A stretch of 44,915 bases of DNA from Corynebacterium kalidii (GTDB taxonomy: Bacteria > Actinomycetota > Actinomycetes > Mycobacteriales > Mycobacteriaceae). The stretch covers positions 183,508 through 228,422 of the forward strand of contig NZ_JALIEA010000016.1 of NCBI RefSeq assembly GCF_022869005.1. Reading direction: 5' to 3'. Shown here piece after piece: positions 43,543 through 44,915 of the stretch. Numbering within the stretch: position 1 is the first letter of the stretch; every line of letters starts with the position of its first letter. The position numbers and the translations under genes were made by a program. The notes beneath the pieces are model-generated. The model was given only the letters and a program-made list of their open reading frames with translations. It was not told the DNA's origin and did not search any database.

Positions 43543-44823
43543 GTGAAAGATCATTTCCTCGTAACTGGCGGTGCCCGTCTCAACGGTTCGGTCCGGGTGG
43601 ACGGCGCGAAGAACAGCGTCCTGAAACTCATGTCGGCAGCTCTCCTCGCGGAAGGGACGACCGTTCTACGGAACTGCCCCGATATCGCCGACGTCCCCTA
43701 TATGGCGGAGGTCCTCCGGGGCCTGGGGTGCGAGGTTGAACTGGACGGGGGGACCGTCACGATCCACACGCCGGCCGAGATCTCCTCGGACGCGGACATC
43801 GACGCGGTCCGTCAGTTCCGCGCGTCGGTATGCGTGCTCGGACCGCTGACCGCCCGGTGCCATCGGGCGGTGGTCGCGCTGCCGGGGGGAGACGCGATCG
43901 GCAGCCGCCCGCTGGACATGCACCAGTCGGGCCTCGAGAAGCTGGGGGCGAAGACCCGGATCGAGCACGGATGTGTGGTCACGGAGGCCGAGCGGCTCAC
44001 CGGTGCGCGGGTCATGCTGGACTTCCCCTCGGTCGGGGCGACGGAGAACATCCTGACCGCGGCGGTCCTCGCCGAGGGGACGACGGTCCTGGACAACGCC
44101 GCGCGGGAACCCGAGATCGTCGACCTGTGCCTGATGCTGCGGGACATGGGTGCCCAGCTGGAGGGCGAGGGGAGCAACACGATCACCGTCACGGGTGTCG
44201 ACAAGCTCAACCCGGTCGACCACGAGGTCGTCGGCGACAGGATCGTCGCGGGGACGTGGGCCTACGCCGCGGCCATGACACGTGGCGACATCACCGTCGG
44301 CGGTATCGACCCGGCACACCTGCACCTCGTGCTCGAGAAGCTGAAGCTCGTCGGTGCGAAGGTGGAGACCTACCCGTCGGGGTTCCGGGTGTCGCAGGAG
44401 GAACGCCCCACGGCGGTGGACTACCAGACCCTGCCGTTCCCGGGGTTCCCGACCGACCTCCAGCCGATGGCCATCGCACTGTGCGCGGTGAGCGAGGGCA
44501 TGAGTGTGATCACCGAGAACATCTTCGAGTCCCGGTTCCGGTTCGTCGACGAGATGACACGCCTCGGGGCGGACATGACCATCGACGGTCACCACGTGAG
44601 TATCCGCGGTGTCGAGGAGCTCAGCAGCGCACCGGTCTGGTCGTCGGACATCCGTGCCGGGGCCGGCCTGGTCCTCGCCGGACTGTGTGCCGACGGCGTT
44701 ACCCAGGTCAACGACGTCTTCCACATCGACCGTGGTTACCCCGGGTTCGTGGAGAAGCTGGTGGACCTCGGGGCGACGGTGACGCGCGAGTCCGCGGGGT
44801 CGGGACGCCACTCCAAGGACTGA
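43543..44823 (+). CDS. murA: UDP-N-acetylglucosamine 1-carboxyvinyltransferase with Asp in place of the active-site Cys
   Basis: This 426-aa enzyme starts peptidoglycan precursor synthesis by moving enolpyruvate from PEP to UDP-GlcNAc. Motifs are [19 protein letters not shown] near 20-38, [14 protein letters not shown] near 92-105 and the active-site loop [15 protein letters not shown]. Position 117 is Asp where the usual enzyme has Cys, as in M. tuberculosis MurA, which is naturally fosfomycin resistant. GTG 43543 was chosen over ATG 43534 because TAGGAT (43530-43535) overlaps that ATG and ends 7 nt before the GTG; the protein then begins [10 protein letters not shown]. Confidence 0.96.
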   Translation: MKDHFLVTGGARLNGSVRVDGAKNSVLKLMSAALLAEGTTVLRNCPDIADVPYMAEVLRGLGCEVELDGGTVTIHTPAEISSDADIDAVRQFRASVCVLGPLTARCHRAVVALPGGDAIGSRPLDMHQSGLEKLGAKTRIEHGCVVTEAERLTGARVMLDFPSVGATENILTAAVLAEGTTVLDNAAREPEIVDLCLMLRDMGAQLEGEGSNTITVTGVDKLNPVDHEVVGDRIVAGTWAYAAAMTRGDITVGGIDPAHLHLVLEKLKLVGAKVETYPSGFRVSQEERPTAVDYQTLPFPGFPTDLQPMAIALCAVSEGMSVITENIFESRFRFVDEMTRLGADMTIDGHHVSIRGVEELSSAPVWSSDIRAGAGLVLAGLCADGVTQVNDVFHIDRGYPGFVEKLVDLGATVTRESAGSGRHSKD

Positions 44824-44832
44824 CCTGGTGTT

Positions 44833-44861
44833 TTGTGTCTGTGGTGGGTGCTGTGTAGATT
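44833..44861 (+). promoter_or_regulatory. Strong promoter at the right edge, probably for an rRNA operon
   Basis: TTGTGT (44833-44838) and TAGATT (44856-44861) are 17 bp apart, 10 bp after the murA stop. No gene follows before the window end. Corynebacteria commonly carry a ribosomal RNA operon after murA, so this may be one of its promoters; the 16S sequence itself is not in the window. Confidence 0.5.
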
Positions 44862-44915
44862 AATGCGAGTCAGAGCGACCGGCGCTGCACAGTGTGTGGG
44901 TTGTTGTTCTGAGTG

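Overview
The window is chromosomal DNA of a high-GC Corynebacterium, or a very close relative within the Mycobacteriales. The genus call rests on four points: a RamA-type acetate/carbon regulator, a cysteine synthase gene with a McbR-type operator (AGAC-N6-GTCT), an IS remnant whose end resembles the ISL3-family elements of corynebacteria (IS31831 type), and many apparently leaderless genes. The order purC...purSQL-SCP-purM-DUF3073-ygfZ-pabC-nitrobindin-lmeA-response regulator-mshD-pst-phoU also matches the Mycobacterium tuberculosis Rv0803-Rv0821c block as I remember it. I cannot name the species.

Layout. 1-5.5 kb: a leftward operon for a peptide-type ABC importer (binding lipoprotein, two permeases, one tandem-ATPase protein), ending in tandem repeats and half of a dispersed palindrome. 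5.6-15 kb: purine synthesis (purC; purS-purQ-purL overlapping; purM), interleaved with an S9A oligopeptidase, a two-hotdog acyl-CoA thioesterase and a small SCP-like protein. purF is not next to purM, where relatives carry it. 15-21 kb: DUF3073, YgfZ, PabC, a nitrobindin homologue without the heme His, an LmeA-like membrane-anchored protein, an atypical orphan OmpR-type regulator and mycothiol synthase. 21-27.9 kb: the pstSCAB phosphate importer behind a four-unit 11-bp PHO-box-like array, an intact but catalytically altered gluconokinase homologue, phoU and dusB. 28-29.7 kb: acyl-CoA:CoA transferase and tRNA-Lys. 29.7-30.5 kb: a decayed ISL3 transposase interrupted by the second copy of the palindrome. 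30.8-37.4 kb: ppsR-ppsA (PEP synthase and its regulator), a CsoR-family repressor lacking the His ligand, fused pabAB and yggS. 37.4-39 kb: tRNA-Glu, tRNA-Asp, a luciferase-like oxidoreductase, a second identical tRNA-Asp, tRNA-Phe. 39-44.9 kb: a small GNAT protein, cysE, cysK, a crotonase with a DUF2505 partner, ramA, murA (Asp in place of the fosfomycin-target Cys), and at the right edge a strong promoter that probably drives an rRNA operon lying outside the window.

How the parts connect. purC/S/Q/L/M cover five purine steps. pabAB and pabC together give p-aminobenzoate, and YgfZ is a folate-binding protein. cysE-cysK make cysteine, a substrate for mycothiol, whose last step is MshD. pstSCAB-PhoU handle phosphate. 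Acyl-CoA:CoA transferase, PEP synthase/PpsR and RamA belong to acetate and gluconeogenic metabolism.

The most notable signals are: (1) a -10 hexamer 6-9 nt before the start codon and no Shine-Dalgarno in about 14 genes; (2) a conserved-looking pseudo-gluconokinase beside pstB; (3) the Streptomyces-like PHO array before pstS; (4) the missing purF; (5) short tandem repeats that begin exactly at stop codons; (6) a dispersed 60-66 bp palindrome. I saw no CRISPR array, prophage or obvious new defence system. Long open frames antisense to real genes are high-GC shadows.
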